Origin: Streptomyces sp. NRRL S-646
Lineage (GTDB): Bacteria; Actinomycetota; Actinomycetes; Streptomycetales; Streptomycetaceae
Direction of reading: 5' to 3'
DNA length: 64,000 bases
NCBI RefSeq assembly: GCF_000720765.1
Contig: NZ_JODC01000006.1
Span: forward strand, 1 to 64,000
The translations under genes were made by a program, and so were the position numbers. Shown in pieces: positions 52,356-61,869 of this stretch (position 1 is its first letter; each line of letters begins with the position of its first letter). The notes under the pieces were generated by a model. It was not told the origin of the DNA and made no database searches. It worked only from the letters and a program-made list of their open reading frames with translations.

Positions 52356-53582
52356 ATGACCTCGAATACGCGTGTGGTGGTGATCGGCGCCGGCCTCGCG
52401 GGCGTCCGTCTCGCCCGGCGGCTCGGTGAGCTCGGCACGCCCGTGACACTGATCGGCGAGGAGGAGCACCGCCCGTACAACAGGGTGCTTCTCGCCGAAG
52501 TGCTGGCCGGACGGTACAGCCCCGAGGTGATCGCGCTGCCCGCGCCCGCGGAGCTGACCCGCACCCAGGTCACCGGCATCGACCGCGACGAGCGGACCGT
52601 CGAGTGCGCGGACGGCTCGAAGATCGCATACGACACGCTGGTCCTCGCCACCGGCTCGAACCCGGTGCTCCCGCCCCTGCGCGGGCTTTTCACCTCGGAC
52701 CACGTGCTGCCCGAGGGCGTGCACGCGTTCCGGACCATGGACGACTGCCTGGGGCTGTCGAAGGCCGTACGGCCGGGCGTGAAGGCGGTCGTCATCGGCG
52801 GTGGGCTCCTCGGGGTCTCCGCGGCCCGCGCGCTCGCCCGGCGCGGCGCCCAGGTCGTCCTCGCCCAGCAGGGCGAGCGGCTCATGGAGCGCCAGCTCGA
52901 CCCGAGCGCCTCGAAGCTCGTGCAGCGGCACCTCAAGGACCTCGGCGTCGAGATCCACACCGAGTGCCGGGTGCGCGACGTGCGCTGCGTGGGCGGCGCG
53001 GTCCGCTCGGTCGAGATGCACGACGGGTACGCCCTCGACGCGGACCTGGTGGTGCTGGCCTGCGGGGTGCACCCCCGTGTGGGCCTCGCCCAGATCGCCG
53101 GTCTCGACGTGCGCAAGGGCATCGTCGTCGACGACGAGCTCCGCACCTCCGACCCGAACATCCGGGCCATCGGCGACTGCGTCCAGCACAACGGCGAGGT
53201 GTACGGTCTCGCCACCCCGGCGCTCGAACAGGCGGAAGTCCTGGCTGAGTTGCTGTCCGGCCGCACGACCGCCCGCTACACCGGCACCCGTGCGCTGACC
53301 CGGCTCACGCTCGCCGGGCACGACGCTCCCCTGGGGAGTTTCGACCTCGCCGCGTTCGGCGAGACGGAGGCCCGGCCCGGCGACGACGTCGTCCAGCTGG
53401 CCGACGCCACCCGTGGCACCTACCGCAAGGTCGTCGTCCGCGACGACCGCCTGGTCGGCGGGGTCCTCGTCGGCGAACTCGGCACCGTCGGCGCACTCGC
53501 CCGCGCCTGGGAGGGGGCAGAGCCGCTCCCCGCCGACGGTGCCCCGCTGCTCCACCTGCTCACCAACGATGGAGGCTCCTGA
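52356..53582 (+). CDS. NAD(P)H-nitrite-reductase-type FAD oxidoreductase, first gene of the nir operon
   Basis: The 408-residue flavoprotein has [19 protein letters not shown] (FAD), [49 protein letters not shown] (NAD(P)H) and [11 protein letters not shown]. It corresponds to the N-terminal reductase half of NirB and lacks siroheme or BFD modules, so it likely acts as an accessory electron-input protein. The stop overlaps the nirB start (TGATG). Co-transcribed with nirB-nirD under the GlnR-like site. Confidence 0.82.
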   Translation: MTSNTRVVVIGAGLAGVRLARRLGELGTPVTLIGEEEHRPYNRVLLAEVLAGRYSPEVIALPAPAELTRTQVTGIDRDERTVECADGSKIAYDTLVLATGSNPVLPPLRGLFTSDHVLPEGVHAFRTMDDCLGLSKAVRPGVKAVVIGGGLLGVSAARALARRGAQVVLAQQGERLMERQLDPSASKLVQRHLKDLGVEIHTECRVRDVRCVGGAVRSVEMHDGYALDADLVVLACGVHPRVGLAQIAGLDVRKGIVVDDELRTSDPNIRAIGDCVQHNGEVYGLATPALEQAEVLAELLSGRTTARYTGTRALTRLTLAGHDAPLGSFDLAAFGETEARPGDDVVQLADATRGTYRKVVVRDDRLVGGVLVGELGTVGALARAWEGAEPLPADGAPLLHLLTNDGGS

Positions 53583-56191
53583 TGTCCACCGGCACCCCCA
53601 CGATCGTGCTCGTCGGCCATGGCATGGTCGGCCAGCGCTTCCTCGAAGCGCTCGCCGCGCGCGGCCTGACCGCCACGCACCGCGTGGTCGTGCTGTGCGA
53701 GGAGCCGCGTCCCGCGTATGACCGGGTGGCGCTCACCTCGTACTTCTCGGGCAAGACACCCGAGGAGCTCTCCATGACCGACATGGAGTTCATCAACGAC
53801 CACGGCATCGAGCTGTACGTCGGCGACCCGGCCGAGACCGTGGACCGCGAGGCGAAGAAGGTGACCGCGAAGTCCGGTCAGGTCTTCGAGTACGACACCC
53901 TCGTCCTGGCCACCGGCTCCTTCCCCTTCGTGCCGCCGGTCCCGAACAAGGACGCCGAGGGCTGCTTCGTCTACCGCACGATCGAGGACCTTCTCGCGAT
54001 CGAGGAGTACGCGAAGACGAAGGCGACGACCGGTGCGGTGGTCGGCGGCGGTCTGCTCGGACTTGAGGCCGCGGGTGCGCTGAAGGGCCTCGGACTCACC
54101 TCCCACATCGTGGAGTTCGCGCCGCGTCTGATGCCCGTCCAGGTCGACGAGGGCGGCGGCGCGGCCCTGCTGCGCACCATCGAGGAGATGGGCCTGACCG
54201 TCCACACGGGCGTCGGCACCCAGGAGATCGTCGTCGGCGAGGACGGTGCCGTCACCGGCATGAAGCTCTCCGACGGCTCCGAACTCGCCACCGACCTGGT
54301 GGTGTTCAGCGCCGGTGTCCGCCCCCGAGACCAGCTGGCACGCGACTGCGGCCTCACCGTCGGCGAGCGCGGCGGCATCACCGTCGACGAGCAGTGCCGC
54401 ACCGTGTCCGACCCGCACGTCTTCGCGATCGGCGAGTGCGCGCTGGCCTCCGACGGCCGGGTGTACGGCCTGGTCGCCCCCGGTTACGAGCAGGCCGAGA
54501 CGGCCGCCGCGACGATCGCCGAGGACGAGGCGGAGTTCACCGGCGCCGACCTCTCCACCAAGCTGAAGCTGCTCGGCGTGGACGTGGCGTCCTTCGGCGA
54601 CGCGCACGGCGCCACCGAGGACTGCCTGGACGTCGTCTACTCCGACTCCCGCGCGGGCCTGTACAAGAAGCTGGTCATCGGCCGCGACGGCACGCTGCTC
54701 GGCGGCATCCTGGTCGGCGACGCGGAGGCGTACGGCACGCTGAAGGCGTTCACCGGCTCGGTCCCGCCGGTCTCGCCCGAGTCCCTGGTGCTGCCCGCCG
54801 GTGCCGGGGAGTCCGTCCAGCTCGGCCCGACCGCGCTGCCGGACGACGCGATCATCTGCTCCTGCAACAACGTCCGCAAGGGCACGATCCGCGGCGCGGT
54901 CACCGAGCACAACTGCACCACCGTGCCCGAGGTGAAGAAGTGCACCAAGGCCGGTACGACGTGCGGCAGCTGCGTCAAGGTGCTGGGCCAGCTGGTCACG
55001 GCCGAGCTGGAGGCGTCCGGCGTCGAGGTCGACAAGGGCCTGTGCGGCTGCTTCTCGCAGACCCGCGAGGAGCTCTACGAGATCGTTCTCGCCCTGCGCA
55101 TCAACACCTACCAGGACCTGCTGGACCGCTACGGCCGCGACGGGGCCAAGGGCGGCGACGGCTGCGAGATCTGCAAGCCGGCGGTCGCCTCGATCATCGC
55201 CTCCCTCGCCCCGACGATCGGCGCGAGCGGCTACGTCCTCGACGGCGAGCAGGCCTCCCTGCAGGACAGCAACGACCACTTCCTCGCCAACCTGCAGAAG
55301 AACGGCTCGTACTCGGTCGTACCGCGGATCCCCGGTGGTGAGATCACCCCTGAGGGCCTCATCGTGATCGGCGAGATCGCCCGCGACTTCGGCCTCTACA
55401 CGAAGATCACCGGTGGCCAGCGGATCGACATGTTCGGCGCCCGGGTCGAGCAACTCCCGCTGATCTGGATGCGGTTGGTGGACGCGGGCTTCGAGTCCGG
55501 CCACGCCTACGGAAAGGCCCTGCGCACCGTCAAGTCCTGCGTGGGCCAGACCTGGTGCCGCTACGGCGTCCAGGACTCCGTACGCATGGCGATCGACCTG
55601 GAGCTGCGCTACCGGGGCCTGCGGTCGCCGCACAAGCTCAAGTCGGCGGTCTCCGGGTGCGCCCGCGAGTGCGCCGAGGCCCAGTCGAAGGACTTCGGTG
55701 TGATCGCCACCGCGGGCGGCTGGAACCTGTACGTCGGCGGCAACGGGGGCGCGACTCCGCGCCACGCGGACCTGCTCGCGCAGGACCTCTCCGACGCCGA
55801 ACTGGTCCGCCTGATCGACCGGTTCCTGATGTTCTACATCCGCACCGCCGACCGCCTGGAGCGCACCTCGACCTGGCTGGAGCGCATCCCGGGCGGCCTG
55901 GACCACGTGCGCGAGGTCGTCGTGGAGGACTCCCTCGGCATCTGCGAGGAGCTGGAGTCCCTGATGGCGGACCACGTGGCGAACTACGCCGACGAGTGGG
56001 CGACCACCATCAACAACCCGGAGAAGCTCGCCCGGTTCGTGTCCTTCGTGAACGCGCCGGACACCCCCGACCCGGTCGTCGGCTTCGTCCCGGAACGCGA
56101 CCAGATCAAGCCCGACCTGCCGCTGCTGTCCATCGGCATGCGAACCAGCGAGAACACTGCAGACCTCCTGGAAGGAAGCGCCCAGCGATGA
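53582..56191 (+). CDS. nirB: Assimilatory NAD(P)H nitrite reductase, large subunit
   Basis: An 869-residue multidomain enzyme. Residues 1-420 form the FAD/NAD(P)H reductase (IVLVGHGMVGQRFLEAL, GAVVGGGLLGLEAAGAL). A BFD-type [2Fe-2S] module follows near 423-470 (IICSCNNVRKG and TCGSCVKVLG). The siroheme/4Fe-4S sulfite-reductase fold occupies the rest, with cluster Cys in SCVGQTWCRYG (about 651) and GCARECAEA (about 691). It reduces nitrite to ammonia. Coupled with nirD through ATGA. Confidence 0.95.
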   Translation: MSTGTPTIVLVGHGMVGQRFLEALAARGLTATHRVVVLCEEPRPAYDRVALTSYFSGKTPEELSMTDMEFINDHGIELYVGDPAETVDREAKKVTAKSGQVFEYDTLVLATGSFPFVPPVPNKDAEGCFVYRTIEDLLAIEEYAKTKATTGAVVGGGLLGLEAAGALKGLGLTSHIVEFAPRLMPVQVDEGGGAALLRTIEEMGLTVHTGVGTQEIVVGEDGAVTGMKLSDGSELATDLVVFSAGVRPRDQLARDCGLTVGERGGITVDEQCRTVSDPHVFAIGECALASDGRVYGLVAPGYEQAETAAATIAEDEAEFTGADLSTKLKLLGVDVASFGDAHGATEDCLDVVYSDSRAGLYKKLVIGRDGTLLGGILVGDAEAYGTLKAFTGSVPPVSPESLVLPAGAGESVQLGPTALPDDAIICSCNNVRKGTIRGAVTEHNCTTVPEVKKCTKAGTTCGSCVKVLGQLVTAELEASGVEVDKGLCGCFSQTREELYEIVLALRINTYQDLLDRYGRDGAKGGDGCEICKPAVASIIASLAPTIGASGYVLDGEQASLQDSNDHFLANLQKNGSYSVVPRIPGGEITPEGLIVIGEIARDFGLYTKITGGQRIDMFGARVEQLPLIWMRLVDAGFESGHAYGKALRTVKSCVGQTWCRYGVQDSVRMAIDLELRYRGLRSPHKLKSAVSGCARECAEAQSKDFGVIATAGGWNLYVGGNGGATPRHADLLAQDLSDAELVRLIDRFLMFYIRTADRLERTSTWLERIPGGLDHVREVVVEDSLGICEELESLMADHVANYADEWATTINNPEKLARFVSFVNAPDTPDPVVGFVPERDQIKPDLPLLSIGMRTSENTADLLEGSAQR

Positions 56192-56538
56192 CCCTGGCAC
56201 CCGAGACCACCGACCTGAAGGTCGAACTGCAGCTGGAGAACGACTGGTTCGCGGTCTGCGAGCTGAACCAGCTGGTCCCCGGCCGCGGAGTGGCCGCGCT
56301 CCTGCCCGACGGCCGTCAGGCCGCCCTGTTCCGAGACCGCAACGGCGAGCTGTACGCCATCGACAACCGCGACCCCTTCGGCGGTGCAGCGGTCCTCTCC
56401 CGCGGCCTGACCGGTACCCACCAGGGCCGCCCGTTCGTCGCCTCGCCCCTGCTGAAGCAGCGGTTCGACCTGCTGTCCGGGCAGTGCCTGGACGACGAGT
56501 CGGTGCGGATCGCGACCTACGAGGTGCGGGCGGCGTAG
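56188..56538 (+). CDS. nirD: Nitrite reductase small subunit
   Basis: A 116-residue Rieske-fold protein: WFAVCELNQLVPGRGVAALL, QAALFRDRNGELYAIDNRDPFGGAAVLSRG, LLKQRFDLLSGQCLDD. The Cys-x-His cluster ligands of true Rieske proteins are absent, as expected for NirD, which has a structural role. The ATG overlaps the nirB stop. Confidence 0.92.
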   Translation: MTLAPETTDLKVELQLENDWFAVCELNQLVPGRGVAALLPDGRQAALFRDRNGELYAIDNRDPFGGAAVLSRGLTGTHQGRPFVASPLLKQRFDLLSGQCLDDESVRIATYEVRAA

Positions 56539-56556
56539 GCTCCCACTCCGGGATTT

Positions 56557-56571
56557 CTTGACCGACCGTTC
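56557..56571. promoter_or_regulatory. Candidate TetR operator, site 1 (tetR promoter)
   Basis: CTTGACCGACCGTTC lies 24 bases before the tetR start and matches, in reverse orientation, the site in front of the SDR gene (57236-57251). Confidence 0.55.
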
Positions 56572-56594
56572 TCGTTGGATCTAGGCTGCGCCAC

Positions 56595-57179
56595 GTGGCC
56601 AGGACCAAGGAGTTCGATCCGGACGCCGCGCTGCAGTCGGCCCTGGAGCTGTTCTGGCGGCGCGGCTACGAGGCGACGTCGATGTCCGAGCTGGTGGACC
56701 ACCTGGGCATCGGCCGCGCCAGCATCTACGCGACCTTCGGCAGCAAGCACGAGCTGTACCTGAAAGCGCTGGAGCGCTACGACCGGGCCGGGCTCCCGCC
56801 GATCGTGCGGGAGCTGTCCCAGCCGGGGCCGGCCCTGCCCGCCGTACGAGCACTCGTACGGCGCTACGCCACCGAGGCGACCGACGAGCAACTGCGCCTG
56901 AACGGCTGCCTGGTCACCAACACGGCGAGCGAACTCGCCCCGCACGACCCGGCGGCCGCCCGGCGCGTGGAGCGCAACTGGGACCATCTCGAGACCGTGC
57001 TGCACTCGGCCCTGGTCCGCGCGCAGGCCCAGGGCGAACTGCCCGCCGACCGCGATCCGCTCACCCTCGCCCGCATGCTTCTGGTGCTGCTGCAGGGTCT
57101 GCGGGTGGTGGGCAAGGCGTCAGCCGATCCGGCCAGGGTCCGGGACGCGGCGGAGCAGGCACTGACCCTGCTCGACTGA
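56595..57179 (+). CDS. TetR-family repressor
   Basis: The 194-residue protein has an N-terminal HTH (FDPDAALQSALELFWRRGYEATSMSELVDHLGIGRASIYATFGSK, described in parts) and a ligand domain with NGCLVTNTASELAPHDP, typical of TetR_C_6/AcrR members. It probably represses itself and the SDR that follows, as both promoters carry the same motif. GTG start 56595. Confidence 0.9.
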   Translation: MARTKEFDPDAALQSALELFWRRGYEATSMSELVDHLGIGRASIYATFGSKHELYLKALERYDRAGLPPIVRELSQPGPALPAVRALVRRYATEATDEQLRLNGCLVTNTASELAPHDPAAARRVERNWDHLETVLHSALVRAQAQGELPADRDPLTLARMLLVLLQGLRVVGKASADPARVRDAAEQALTLLD

Positions 57180-57195
57180 AATGAAACTCCGGGAG

Positions 57196-57220
57196 CGCCC
57201 CTCCCTCCGAGGGGCGTTTT
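57196..57220 (+). terminator. Intrinsic terminator after tetR
   Basis: CGCCCCTC and GAGGGGCG form an 8-bp stem with a 5-base loop followed by TTTT, 16 bases beyond the tetR stop. Confidence 0.85.
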
Positions 57221-57235
57221 GCACGCCCACATACT

Positions 57236-57251
57236 GAACCGATCGGTCAAG
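57236..57251. promoter_or_regulatory. Candidate TetR operator, site 2 (SDR promoter)
   Basis: GAACCGATCGGTCAAG contains the perfect palindrome ACCGATCGGT and is the reverse of the motif CTTGACCGAYCG found upstream of tetR. It ends 13 bases before the SDR start. Confidence 0.6.
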
Positions 57252-57264
57252 AACAGGGGAGATC

Positions 57265-58050
57265 ATGACCACCACCGCTCACACCACCGGCAGCCGCTTC
57301 TCGGACCGGACCGCCCTGGTCACCGGCGCGGGCTCCGGCATCGGACGGGCGATCGCGCTCGCGTTCGCGGCGGAGGGCGCCCGGGTCGTCGTGGCAGGAC
57401 GCCGAAGGGAACCGCTCGACGAGACGGTCCGCCTGATCGAGGACCGGGGCGGCAAGGCGCTGGCGGTCACCGCCGACGTGTCCGCAGCCGCCGACAACCA
57501 GGCGCTGGTGGAGGCGGCCGTCGAAGCCTTCGGCTCGCTCGACGTGGCGGTCAACAACGCGGGCGTGTTGCGGGGCGGCGGCCCGCTGGCCGAACTGCCG
57601 GAGGCCGACTGGCACACGCAGCTCGACATCAACGTCACCGGCACGTTCCTGGCCCTCAGGGCCCAGATCCGCCAGATGCGCGCCCAGCCCTCCGGCGGCG
57701 CGATCGTGAACGTCGCCTCCAACCTCGGTGCGCACAGCCGCATCGCAGGGGCCGCCGCGTACGCCGCCTCCAAGGCCGCCGTCGCCGCGCTCAGCAGGGG
57801 CGCCGCCCTGGACCACATCCGGGACGGCGTCCGCATCAACGTGGTCAGCCCCGGCGCCACCGCCACCCCCATGTCCCTGCGCCCCGGCGAGACGGAGGCG
57901 GACCGCGCCGAACGGGTGCGGGCCGCCCTCCCCCTCGGCCGCCTCTCGGCGACTGAAGAGGTGGCCGCCGCCGTCCTTTACCTGGCCTCGGACGACGCGG
58001 CCTCGGTGGTGGGCACGGACCTGGTGGTGGACAGCGGGGCGACGGCCTGA
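57265..58050 (+). CDS. SDR oxidoreductase under TetR control
   Basis: The 261-residue classical SDR has TALVTGAGSGIGRAIALAF, VNNAGVLRGGG, VNVASNLGAHSR, YAASKAAVAAL (Tyr/Lys) and INVVSPGATATPM. It uses NAD(P)(H). Substrate unknown; the adjacent TetR with a shared operator suggests induction by a small lipophilic compound that may be its substrate. Confidence 0.88.
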   Translation: MTTTAHTTGSRFSDRTALVTGAGSGIGRAIALAFAAEGARVVVAGRRREPLDETVRLIEDRGGKALAVTADVSAAADNQALVEAAVEAFGSLDVAVNNAGVLRGGGPLAELPEADWHTQLDINVTGTFLALRAQIRQMRAQPSGGAIVNVASNLGAHSRIAGAAAYAASKAAVAALSRGAALDHIRDGVRINVVSPGATATPMSLRPGETEADRAERVRAALPLGRLSATEEVAAAVLYLASDDAASVVGTDLVVDSGATA

Positions 58051-58059
58051 GCAGTGGGA

Positions 58060-58308
58060 TCACTGGATCGGCTCGTCAGGGGGCGGGAGTTGGATGGTGA
58101 GTTCCCTGTCGACGGCGTCCACGCCGTCGACCGCTTCCAGGGCCGGGATCCGGTCCTCCGCGACGGTCCCGGAGAGCGTACCGAGGATCGGCTGCTCGCC
58201 CGTGACCGTGAGACCGGCCCGCCGCAGGGCCTCGACGACCTCCGCGAACCGGTCGGGGTCGACCGCGAGGACGACCCCGACCGGAGCGGAGTGGGACGAC
58301 TCGGTCAC
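58060..58308 (-). CDS. Small I9-propeptide-like protein coupled to the subtilase
   Basis: The 82-residue product from GTG 58308 reads GVVLAVDPDRFAEVVEALRRAGLTV, ILGTLSGTVAEDRIPALEAVDGVDAVDREL. This alpha-beta pattern ending with 'V..VE/DRE' resembles a peptidase inhibitor I9/subtilisin propeptide. The start overlaps the stop of the S8 peptidase gene (GTGA), so both are translated together. A free-standing chaperone or inhibitor of the protease is a reasonable inference. Confidence 0.6.
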   Translation of the reverse strand: MTESSHSAPVGVVLAVDPDRFAEVVEALRRAGLTVTGEQPILGTLSGTVAEDRIPALEAVDGVDAVDRELTIQLPPPDEPIQ

Positions 58309-59639
58309 GGGGCCTGGAGGAGGCCCGTGCCGATGTCCTTGCTCGACTGCATCAGCGGATAGGAACCGGCCAGCAGGGCGGTCCACAGCTCCATCGCGGA
58401 GGCGTTGGGATTCGCCTGGGCGAGCAGGGCGAGGACACCCGCCACGTGCGGGGTGGCCATGCTGGTACCGCTCATCTCCTGCTGCCCGCCGCCGAGCTTG
58501 GCCGAGAACACCTGCCAGCCGGGCGCGGCAATGTCGACCTCGCCGCCCAGCCCGTTGATGGCGCCGTTGGAGAAGAACGGCGTCCTCATCGCCTTGTCCA
58601 GCGCGCCCACCGCGAGGATGGAGGGACAGTTGGCCGGCCGGCTGACGGGCAAGGTCTCCGTGGGCCGGTGACTGTCGTTGCCCGCGGCGGCGACGATCAC
58701 CGTCCCGCGTTCCAGCGCGCGCTGAGCCAGCTTCTCGTACGTCTGCGGGAAGAGCTCACCCGGCTGGACCGGAGCGCCCAGCGACATGGAGATCACCTTC
58801 GCGCCGTGGGCCACGGCCCAGGCCAGGCCCGCCAGGATCTGGCCGTCGGTGCCGGAGCCCTGGTTGTTGAGCACCTTCCCCGCGAGGATGCGGGCCTCGC
58901 AGGCCACGCCGTAGCGGGGTCCCTGCTGGGGGTGGGCCGGGCCTGCGGCGGTGCCGATGCAGTGCGTGCCGTGGCCGTGGCCGTCCTTGACGGGCTCGCC
59001 GGGGACGAACGAGGCCGTCGCCTCGATACGGCCGGCGAAGTCCGGATGGTCGGTGTCCACGCCGGTGTCCAGCACGGCGATCTTCACATCGCGCCCGGTC
59101 AGCTGGGACAGGTGGGCCCGGATCGCCTGCAGGCCCCAGGTGCAGCTCTGCTCGTCCCACGCCGGGCCCTGGGCGGCGGCCATCTCGGCCCTGGAGTGGC
59201 GGCCGACCACGTCCTCGTCACTGCGGTAGGCCGGGTAGAACTCGGTCGGCGCCTGAGTCGGAGCGGTGACCGGGAAGGCGTACACCTTGCGCTCCGGCTC
59301 CGCCGCGATGATCGACGACTCCCTCTCCGCCGTGGTCACCAGCGCATGACGCTGCTCGGGCCGTACCTCGACGACGGCCGCGCCGAGTTCCTCGAAGTGC
59401 ACCGACACGTCAGGACGCTCGAGGAGTTCCGAGACGTTCTCGACGTCGGTTCCGCGGACACGTTCGACGGACGCGATGTCTGCGGAGGAACGCAGTGCGT
59501 TCAACCCGCTCTCCTGGTTGCTCGGGTCGAGCAACACCACGTACCGGCCGGTGTACTCCGCTCCCTGGCCTTCGAATCGGGGGTGGGGCCGATCGGGGTG
59601 CTCGCCGAAGGCGCGCCTGTCCATGGGTCCGTTCGCCAT
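58305..59639 (-). CDS. S8 (subtilisin-like) serine peptidase
   Basis: The 444-residue protein has the triad Asp191 (AVLDTGVDTDHPD), His223 (GHGHGTHCIGT) and Ser393 (MSGTSMATPHVAG), with Asn321 (AAAGNDS) as oxyanion residue. An N-terminal domain of about 160 residues includes YVVLLDPSNQESGLNAL. No signal peptide is visible from ATG 59639 and the frame begins MANGPMDRRAFG, so it may be cytosolic or exported by another path. Followed by an overlapping I9-like gene. Confidence 0.88.
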   Translation of the reverse strand: MANGPMDRRAFGEHPDRPHPRFEGQGAEYTGRYVVLLDPSNQESGLNALRSSADIASVERVRGTDVENVSELLERPDVSVHFEELGAAVVEVRPEQRHALVTTAERESSIIAAEPERKVYAFPVTAPTQAPTEFYPAYRSDEDVVGRHSRAEMAAAQGPAWDEQSCTWGLQAIRAHLSQLTGRDVKIAVLDTGVDTDHPDFAGRIEATASFVPGEPVKDGHGHGTHCIGTAAGPAHPQQGPRYGVACEARILAGKVLNNQGSGTDGQILAGLAWAVAHGAKVISMSLGAPVQPGELFPQTYEKLAQRALERGTVIVAAAGNDSHRPTETLPVSRPANCPSILAVGALDKAMRTPFFSNGAINGLGGEVDIAAPGWQVFSAKLGGGQQEMSGTSMATPHVAGVLALLAQANPNASAMELWTALLAGSYPLMQSSKDIGTGLLQAP

Positions 59640-59859
59640 TGAATTTCCCGCTTTCTGTGCGCTGCTCCCCCCGTTCGTGGACACACGTCGGGACACGGAG
59701 AGTCAGCGCCGGACAAGGGGCGCGGATCAGTCGTGTGGATCGACGCGTACTGCCGTGACCTGCAAGGATCCCTTCGTCAGGCCGTCGGCATCGCCCCCTG
59801 GACAACCGTCGCATCGAGCACGCAGGCCCGCAACACGACAGCGCGCAGGACGTGCCCGG

Positions 59860-60786
59860 TCACACCTTCAACGCGTCGTACACCACGCCGGTGAGCTGCT
59901 CGGACGCGGCCCAAAGCCGCTCCCCTGCCGAGTCGTTGAGCGTCCACGGCGCCCGCCAGGACGGGGCGGGCGCCCCGCGCCACATCATCAACGACGGTCC
60001 GGTGAAGGAGTCCGGCCGCACGTCCGGCGCCGTGGCGGCGTACAGGACGGGCAGCGCGCCGGCCTCCGCCGACTGCGCGAAGACCCGGTTGCCGAGCTCC
60101 ACCGCCCGCCCGACCAGCCTGCGCCCCTCCATCCGGGGTCCGGCGCCCTGCAGATTGGTGGCCGCGTACCCGGGATGGGCCGCGGCAGCCACCACGTCCG
60201 CGTCGTGCGCCGCCAGCCTGCGCGCAAGCTCGTGGACGAACAGCAGATTGGCTGTCTTGGAGCGGGCGTACGCGATCCAACGCCGGTACCGGTGCTCGCT
60301 GTTGAGGTCGTCGATGTCGATGTTGGCCACCGCGTGCATCCCACTGGAGACGCTCACGACACGGGCGCCGGAAGTGGCGAGCAGGGTGGGCAGCAGCAGC
60401 CCGGTGAGCGCGAAGTGCCCGAGGTGGTTGACCCCGAACTGCGTCTCGAAGCCGTCCGCCGTCGTCCCGTACGGCAACGCCATCACCCCGGCGTTGTTGA
60501 CGAGCAGATCGAGATAGTCGTAGCGATACGACGCCGCGAACTCCCGTACAGCGTCCAGGTCCCCGAGATCCAGCCGCGCGAACTCCGCGATCGCTCCCGG
60601 CACTTCGGCCACGATCCGGTCCGCCGCCGCGCTCCCCCGCGCCTCGCTCCGGCACGCGAGCACCACCCGCGCCCCCTTGCGCGCCAGTTCCCGCGCGACG
60701 ACGTAGCCGAGTCCGCTGTTGGACCCGGTCACGACGGCGATGCGCCCGCTCTGGTCAGGGATGGCCTTCTCGTTCCAGCCGGACAT
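59860..60786 (-). CDS. SDR oxidoreductase (retinol-dehydrogenase-like)
   Basis: A 308-residue SDR with IAVVTGSNSGLGYVVARELARKG, LDLLVNNAGVMALP, VNHLGHFALTGLLLP, VVSVSSGMH and YARSKTANLLF. The long C-terminus (AHPGYAATNLQG onward) is typical of the retinol-dehydrogenase/protochlorophyllide-reductase-like group. It starts at ATG 60786. The substrate is unknown. It is separated from the S8 peptidase by a 220-base gap without a gene. Confidence 0.85.
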   Translation of the reverse strand: MSGWNEKAIPDQSGRIAVVTGSNSGLGYVVARELARKGARVVLACRSEARGSAAADRIVAEVPGAIAEFARLDLGDLDAVREFAASYRYDYLDLLVNNAGVMALPYGTTADGFETQFGVNHLGHFALTGLLLPTLLATSGARVVSVSSGMHAVANIDIDDLNSEHRYRRWIAYARSKTANLLFVHELARRLAAHDADVVAAAAHPGYAATNLQGAGPRMEGRRLVGRAVELGNRVFAQSAEAGALPVLYAATAPDVRPDSFTGPSLMMWRGAPAPSWRAPWTLNDSAGERLWAASEQLTGVVYDALKV

Positions 60787-60947
60787 GGGCGGGCTCCCTC
60801 CGCGTTCGGGTGCTTCCCAGCGTAGGAGAGGGGTCCGGGCATGTCGCCCGAGGGGTTCGTCAGCCACCCGGTACAACTTTTTCCGCTGAGCACTCATCCA
60901 ACAGAACGTACACATCCACCCATTCGCCCGACGGAGGCGGATATGCC

Positions 60948-61481
60948 ATGTTTGTTCACTCTCAGCGACGTTCCCGACGCGGTGTAGCCGCCCTCCTGTC
61001 CGCCGGCCTCCTCGGTCTCGCGGGCGCGGGAGCGGCATGGAGCGCGACGGCAGCGACCGCGACGGCAGCGCAGGGACTGCGTACCTGCGCCGTGAGCGAC
61101 CTCTACGTCTCCATGGGGCGCAAGGAGGGCGCGGCGGGCTCGGTGTACTGGCCGATCCGGTTCACCAACACCTCTACGACCGGCTGCACCCTGCGTGGTT
61201 ATCCGGGCGTCAGCGCCCTGGACACGGGCCACCGGCAGATCGGCCCGGCCGCCACCCGCACCGGCCAGGCCCACTCCACCGTCACGCTCGCCCCCGCCCA
61301 CACCGTCTCGGCGGTCATCCGCACCGCGAACGGACCGATCGGCGGGCCGTGTCTGCGCACCGGCACCTACCTGCGGATCTATCCGCCGGCCTCGCACCAG
61401 GCAGTCCTCGTCCCGGCTACCTGGACGATCTGCTCCGGCATCTTCCAGGTCGGCCCGGTCAACACCCAGGGCACCTTCTGA
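60948..61481 (+). CDS. Secreted DUF4232 protein
   Basis: The 177-residue protein has a signal peptide ([24 protein letters not shown], in parts) and a DUF4232 beta domain: LRTCAVSDLYVSMG, PIRFTNTSTTGCTLRGYPGVSAL, with paired cysteines (CTLRG with later GGPC and ICSG). The family is common on the Streptomyces surface, with unknown role. ACGGAGGCGG precedes ATG 60948. Confidence 0.8.
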   Translation: MFVHSQRRSRRGVAALLSAGLLGLAGAGAAWSATAATATAAQGLRTCAVSDLYVSMGRKEGAAGSVYWPIRFTNTSTTGCTLRGYPGVSALDTGHRQIGPAATRTGQAHSTVTLAPAHTVSAVIRTANGPIGGPCLRTGTYLRIYPPASHQAVLVPATWTICSGIFQVGPVNTQGTF

Positions 61482-61869
61482 GGAGGCGAAGCAGCACGGC
61501 GTCGGCTGACTGCATGGCGCCCAAGTGGATCCAGTGCTCGCCCCGAGTGGTGCGCACGGTGCGGATGGCGGGCCCTCGCGCGCGCCCACACGATGCCGGG
61601 GTCGACCACGATCGGCCCGGCGCCGCCTGGGTGGTGAGCGACGGCCCGCGCCCGACCCGGCGGTTGCCGAACGGCACCTTGCCCCGAGGCGGCAGCACGG
61701 GCGCTCCGCCAACGGCGAGGGTGAGTGCCACTCGCCGGACAGGGGGCGGTCTGTTGGGGCAAGCTGGGTGACCTCCAACAGGTCTGCCGAGAACTGGAGA
61801 CCAGGGACGCCCGGGACTTGCGCGAGAAGCGGGCCGTCCTGGCTGTCGCTGTACGAACAGGGGGATGGC
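61482..61869. other. 388-base region without a recognisable gene
   Basis: Both strands have open frames but no domain text that I recognise. A minus-strand stretch around 61,560-61,700 reads like degraded coding sequence in two frames, which may be an old gene remnant. No clear promoter motif is seen apart from GC-rich inverted fragments. Confidence 0.3.

Noticed and set aside
53420..56608. Open frame of over 1,000 codons on the minus strand across nirB
   Set aside because: It is antisense to a certain gene and reads as low-complexity Arg/Gly/Val text. Long antisense frames are normal in GC-rich DNA.
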